Source: Taibaiella chishuiensis
GTDB lineage: Bacteria > Bacteroidota > Bacteroidia > Chitinophagales > Chitinophagaceae
Direction: 5' to 3'
DNA: 64,000 bases
Assembly: GCF_003014535.1 (NCBI RefSeq)
Contig: NZ_PYGD01000004.1
Location: 1 to 64,000, forward strand
How positions within the stretch are numbered: position 1 is the first letter of the stretch; every line of letters begins with the position of its first letter. A program made the translations under genes and the position numbers. A model generated the notes under the pieces. It was not told the DNA's origin. It worked only from the letters and a program-made list of their open reading frames with translations, and did not search any database. Below, one piece after another: positions 60,873-64,000 of this stretch.

Positions 60873-61862
60873 ATGTCTCAAGTAACAGAAAAAAAAGAAA
60901 CAGTGAAAGTAGAAACTATAGGTTTGGACGAGGCTGCCAAGGAGCGTATATCCAAAATTAAAACGGTTACCGTAATCGGTGCCGGTACTATGGGTAATGG
61001 TATTACGCACGTTTTCGCACAATACGGTTGTAAAGTGCATATGGTGGATATCAGCCGCGAGGCGCTCGACAAGGCAATCGCCAAGATCGGTTCCAATATG
61101 GACCGCCAGATCGCCAAGAATGTGATCACTGAAGCCGATAAGGCAACCGCCATCGCCAACATCGTTCCCTACACCGACCTCGGTGAAGCCGTACAGGATG
61201 CTGACCTGGTTATAGAAGCCGCATCTGAAAACATCGACCTGAAAATCCGGATCTTCGAAGACCTGGATCGTCTTTGCCCTGAAAAAACCATCCTGGCTAC
61301 CAACACTTCTTCCATTTCTATTACCCGCATCGGTTCGCACACCAAACGCCCGGGTAAGGTGGTAGGTATGCACTTCATGAACCCTGTACCGGTTATGCGC
61401 CTGGTAGAGATCATCAATGGCTATGCTACCGATAAAGAAGTTACCCAAACGGTATACGATCTTTCCAAAATGCTGGGCAAAGTGCCTTGCGTGGTAAACG
61501 ACTATCCCGGCTTTATCTCTAACCGTATCCTGATGCCGCTGATCAACGAAGCGATCCTTTCCCTGCAGGAAGGTGTTGCCGGTGTTGAAGAGATCGATAC
61601 CATCATGAAGCTCGGTATGGCCCACCCGATGGGACCTTTACAACTGGCCGACTTTATCGGTCTGGATACCTGCTACTCTATTATGAACGTACTGCACATG
61701 GGCTTCGGCAACCAGAAGTATGCACCGGCTACGCTGCTGTGCAATATGGTTCAGGCCGGTTTCCTCGGTGCGAAGAGCGGCGAAGGTTTCTACAAGTATA
61801 CCCCGGGCAGCAAAGAGCTCGTAGTAAGCGAGCGTTTCCGCAGCAAACAATGGCAGATGTAA
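60873..61862 (+). CDS. 3-hydroxybutyryl-CoA dehydrogenase
   Basis: NAD(P)-dependent oxidation of 3-hydroxyacyl-CoA. The 329 residues have an N-terminal extension of about 30, then the Rossmann motif VIGAGTMGNGITHVFAQYG near residue 34, FEDLDRLCPEKTILATNTSS near 127, GMHFMNPVPVMRLVEI near 165 with the catalytic His, and the C-terminal domain with LGMAHPMGPLQLADFIGLD. It fits HBD/PaaH-type enzymes. Monocistronic with a strong terminator; no thiolase or crotonase gene is adjacent. Confidence 0.93.
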   Translation: MSQVTEKKETVKVETIGLDEAAKERISKIKTVTVIGAGTMGNGITHVFAQYGCKVHMVDISREALDKAIAKIGSNMDRQIAKNVITEADKATAIANIVPYTDLGEAVQDADLVIEAASENIDLKIRIFEDLDRLCPEKTILATNTSSISITRIGSHTKRPGKVVGMHFMNPVPVMRLVEIINGYATDKEVTQTVYDLSKMLGKVPCVVNDYPGFISNRILMPLINEAILSLQEGVAGVEEIDTIMKLGMAHPMGPLQLADFIGLDTCYSIMNVLHMGFGNQKYAPATLLCNMVQAGFLGAKSGEGFYKYTPGSKELVVSERFRSKQWQM

Positions 61863-61885
61863 TTTCCTGCTTTAATCTTATACCG

Positions 61886-61918
61886 GCGGGTTGTTCCTTG
61901 GAACAACCCGCTTTTTTT
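61886..61918 (+). terminator. Terminator after 3-hydroxybutyryl-CoA dehydrogenase gene
   Basis: A perfect 12-bp stem (61886-61897 with 61900-61911), 2-nt centre, followed by seven Ts. It also ends at the convergent WbqC gene. Confidence 0.92.
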
Positions 61919-62546
61919 ATGCCTTGTTTTCCAGGGGGAGTGCTTTCAGATAGGTACGCGCATGGGGGCCTTCGTTAAAGAGCAGGTCGAGTATCGAACA
62001 GTCGGGCTGGAAGCCGCAACGGTCGGCAAATACCTGGTAATAAGGCGGCATATCGCTAAGCAGTGCTTGTTGGGGGAGCAGGGCGGTACGCAGGTCGGTT
62101 TGGCCGGCATAAGTGTGCTGGTAAATAGTAGTTGTTGCCAGCTGTAAACCCAGGCCCAGCAATTGATCGACCAGGATGATGCTGTTCCTGTTCCAGTCGG
62201 CGAGCTGGCCGGCAGGAGCTTCAAATGCAGGCCTGATGCGGTATTCGAAGTGTTCGAAAAAAGGGGCATTGCCGTAAAGCGATACAATGGTCTTCCAGTG
62301 GTTATCCTGCCAGTTGGTACGGTCGGAGATCTGTACCTCCTGCACGGCTATGCGTTGGTTACGGCCGCGGTCGAGCGGCAGGCTCATCAGGAGTTTGCCT
62401 TCGGGAGCGGCCAGGTAATAACGGTTGCGGTAACTCATTTTCTGGTAGTGCTCGGCAGCGTCGAACGTTACGCTGCCCGCCTGCAGGGCGTAGGCCCACC
62501 AGCTTACCGGCGGGAACGGAATAAAGGAAGAGATCATTGGGGCCAT
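61917..62546 (-). CDS. WbqC family protein
   Basis: A 209-residue WbqC-like protein; the family is linked to polysaccharide and O-antigen loci but its activity is not firmly known. Features: ISSFIPFPPVSWWAYALQ at the N-terminus, YRNRYYLAAPEGKLLMSLPL near residue 40, RTNWQDNHWKTIVSLYGNAP near 80 and FFEHFEYRI. The frame is open to 62702, but that extension is a translation of a 7-bp repeat tract, so the ATG at 62546 (or 62537) is chosen. No glycan genes are adjacent. Confidence 0.82.
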   Translation of the reverse strand: MAPMISSFIPFPPVSWWAYALQAGSVTFDAAEHYQKMSYRNRYYLAAPEGKLLMSLPLDRGRNQRIAVQEVQISDRTNWQDNHWKTIVSLYGNAPFFEHFEYRIRPAFEAPAGQLADWNRNSIILVDQLLGLGLQLATTTIYQHTYAGQTDLRTALLPQQALLSDMPPYYQVFADRCGFQPDCSILDLLFNEGPHARTYLKALPLENKA

Positions 62547-62571
62547 GTGCGGATCAGGGGGCGGGGAAATT

Positions 62572-62674
62572 TTGAGTTTTGAGTTTTGAATTTTGAGTGT
62601 TGGGTATTGAGTATTGAGTATTGAGTATTGAGTATTGAGTATTGAGTATTGAGTATTGAGTATTGAGTGTTGAG
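62572..62674. repeat. TATTGAG heptamer tract
   Basis: Nine perfect tandem TATTGAG units from 62605 to 62667, then TGTTGAG, preceded by degenerate TTTTGAG-type heptamers. It lies just upstream of WbqC and on the left side of array 3. Confidence 0.92.
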
Positions 62675-62821
62675 TAATGTGTATTGAAGGGATGGATGTC
62701 ATGCGGAGTAAAACTAAGCATCTTATCGGTTAGCAGGCTTTGTCTACGGGCGAATGTTACGCGAGTTATGCTTATCGCTTACCTGCACTTACGCTACCTC
62801 CATTGTCATTCTTCGTAAGTA

Positions 62822-63521
62822 AGGGCTTATTATCGCTTACGCTCCCTCCATTAAGATCCTTCGCTGCGCTCAGGATGACAAAGGGCTCCCTCGGGAAGGT
62901 AAGGCTTATTACCGCTTATGCGCCCTCCATTAAGATCCTTCGCTGCGCTCAGGATGACAAGGGGCTCCCTCGGGAAGGTAAGGCTTATTACCGCTTGTGC
63001 GCTCTCTATTAAGATCCTTCGCTGCGCTCAGGATGACAAGGGCCTCCCTCGGGAAGGTAAGGCTTATTACCGCTTATGCGCCCTCTATTAAGATCCTTCG
63101 CTGCGCTCAGGATGACAATGGCTCCCTCTGTAAGGTAAGGGCTTATTACCGCTTATGAGCCCTCTATTAAGATCCTTCGCTGCGCTCAGGATGACAATGG
63201 CTCCCTCCGTAAGGTAAGGGCTTATTACCGCTTATGCTCCCTCCATTAAGATCCTTCGCTGCGCTCAGGATGACAATGGCTCCCTCGGGAAGGTAAGGCT
63301 TATTACCGCTTGTGCGCCCTCCATTAAGATCCTTCGCTGCGCTCAGGATGACAATGGCTCCCTCTGTAAGGTAAGGGCTTATTGCCGCTTGTGCGCCCTC
63401 TATTAAGATCCTTCGCTGCGCTCAGGATGACAGGGGCTCCCTCGGGAAGGTAAGGCTTATTACCGCTTTCGCTCCCTCCAGTAAGATCCTTCGCTGCGCT
63501 CAGGATGACAATGGCTCCCTC
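62822..63521. repeat. Tandem repeat array 3 (9 units of 78-79 bp)
   Basis: Nine cores (GATCCTTCGCTGCGCTCAGG) at 62855, 62934, 63013, 63092, 63171, 63250, 63328, 63407 and 63485, a 79-bp period with two 78-bp steps. Spacers share CTCCCTCGGGAAGGTAAGGC and TTATTACCGCTTATGCGCCC-like strings and match those of array 2. Short open frames through it (ILRCAQDD and HPERSEGS on opposite strands) are known spurious translations of this kind of repeat. Confidence 0.96.
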
Positions 63522-63630
63522 TAACATCTCACATCTAACATCTCACATCTAACATCTCATATCTAACATCTCATATCTAACATCTCACATCTCATATCTC
63601 ACATCTCATATCTCATATCTCACATCTCAA
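63522..63630. repeat. Heptamer tract right of array 3
   Basis: About 15 consecutive heptamers alternating among AACATCT, CACATCT and CATATCT, running almost to the stop codon of the RelA/SpoT gene. Confidence 0.92.
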
Positions 63631-63639
63631 CATTAAACA

Positions 63640-64000
63640 CTACTCATCCCCGGCTTCGATCCTTTCTACCTTGGTAATGCCCGGGATAGCGCCCAGCTTG
63701 ATACACAGCTCGTCGAGTTCTTCGCGGTCGTGTACAAACACCATGATCGTACCTTCGAATACACCGTCGGTAGAGTCGACGCTGATCGAACGCATGTTCA
63801 TGTTGAGCTCGTCGGTAATTACGTTGGTAATGTTGCGGATGATGCCCACGTCGTCAAGCCCGGTAAGCTTTACGCCCGTAAGGAACGATATCTCTTTGTT
63901 CTTGGCCCATTTGGTCTTCACGATACGGTGGGCATAGTTGGCCATCAATTGTGCCGCATTCGGACAGTCGTTACGGTGTATCTTCAGGCCTTCGCCCGAG
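63640..64000 (-). CDS. RelA/SpoT family (p)ppGpp synthetase/hydrolase, C-terminal part
   Basis: Partial gene; it continues past the right edge. The visible 120 residues are the C-terminal regulatory end of a long Rel protein: SGEGLKIHRNDCPNAAQLM (the zinc-finger/RIS-type region with the conserved Cys-Pro), then an ACT domain (FLTGVKLTGLDDVGIIRNIT; MNMRSISVDSTDGVFEGTI; VHDREELDELCIKLGAIPG). The catalytic synthetase and hydrolase domains lie outside the window, so their integrity is unknown. Confidence 0.9.
   Translation of the reverse strand, partial: SGEGLKIHRNDCPNAAQLMANYAHRIVKTKWAKNKEISFLTGVKLTGLDDVGIIRNITNVITDELNMNMRSISVDSTDGVFEGTIMVFVHDREELDELCIKLGAIPGITKVERIEAGDE

Noticed and set aside
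62822-63521. CRISPR array
   Set aside because: The unit between cores is itself repeated and nearly identical, the period is 79 bp, and there are no cas genes; this is a satellite.
62740-63527. Short open frames on both strands inside array 3
   Set aside because: They are translations of the 79-bp repeat (ILRCAQDD, FAALRMT, HPERSEGS), a well-known source of spurious proteins.

Overview
The window looks like a chromosomal piece of a Bacteroidota bacterium, most likely family Chitinophagaceae. This is inferred from DUF4270 and DUF3822 proteins, the long NusB and the long-tailed S16, an OMP_b-brl_3 TonB receptor, an MbnP/MbnH copper pair, Bacteroidota-type VgrG/DUF4280 secretion genes, and many copies of the Bacteroidota -7 promoter box TAnnTTTG (usually TACCTTTG) just upstream of genes. 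About 60 protein genes are supported. No tRNA, rRNA, insertion sequence or CRISPR array was recognised.

Layout. 1-0.6 kb: no gene, two strong hairpins. 0.6-6 kb (minus): rpmI-rplT-rplS, then the operon glgA-like/DUF4270/glmS. 6-16 kb: housekeeping genes (panC, rpsP, pyrE, a Nudix protein, coaD, DUF2130, rsmD/DUF3822, MATE, PPK2), interrupted by two tandem-repeat arrays at 11.3-11.8 and 14.7-15.2 kb. 16-20.6 kb: two tandem paralogous exported proteins with a C-terminal His/Cys pattern like clan CD (caspase/gingipain-type) peptidases. 20.9-26.5 kb: CPBP protease, cdsA, psd, an IscA-like protein, and lysA behind what looks like a lysine leader-peptide attenuator. 26.6-33.3 kb: TonB-family receptor, an orphan pair of ketoacyl-synthase genes, M48 protease, L,D-transpeptidase. 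33.4-37 kb: a copper module (Cys-rich small protein, MbnP, MbnH-like di-haem protein, beta-barrel). 37-46.6 kb: CNNM/CorC protein, redoxin, nusB, yajC, coaE, ribH, methyltransferase, nuclease/phosphatase, phoH, CrtI-like oxidoreductase, YjbR.

46.9-56.8 kb is the main accessory region: an orphan VgrG island with no sheath or baseplate genes. Its order is VgrG spike, DUF2235 (Tle1-like) lipase, DUF2931 lipoprotein (candidate immunity), an unknown 317-aa protein, a DUF4280 PAAR-like tip, an unknown 1034-aa protein (candidate effector), and a lipoprotein (candidate second immunity protein), closed by a strong terminator. 57-64 kb returns to housekeeping genes (HAD phosphatase, DUF6089, pdhB, 3-hydroxybutyryl-CoA dehydrogenase, WbqC) and ends in a third repeat array and the 3' part of a RelA/SpoT gene that runs off the window.

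The most interesting items are the VgrG island with its unrecognised large protein, the four-arm leader attenuator before lysA, the tandem caspase-like exported proteins, the copper operon with an 18-bp palindrome at its promoter, and the composite satellite arrays bordered by heptanucleotide tracts.
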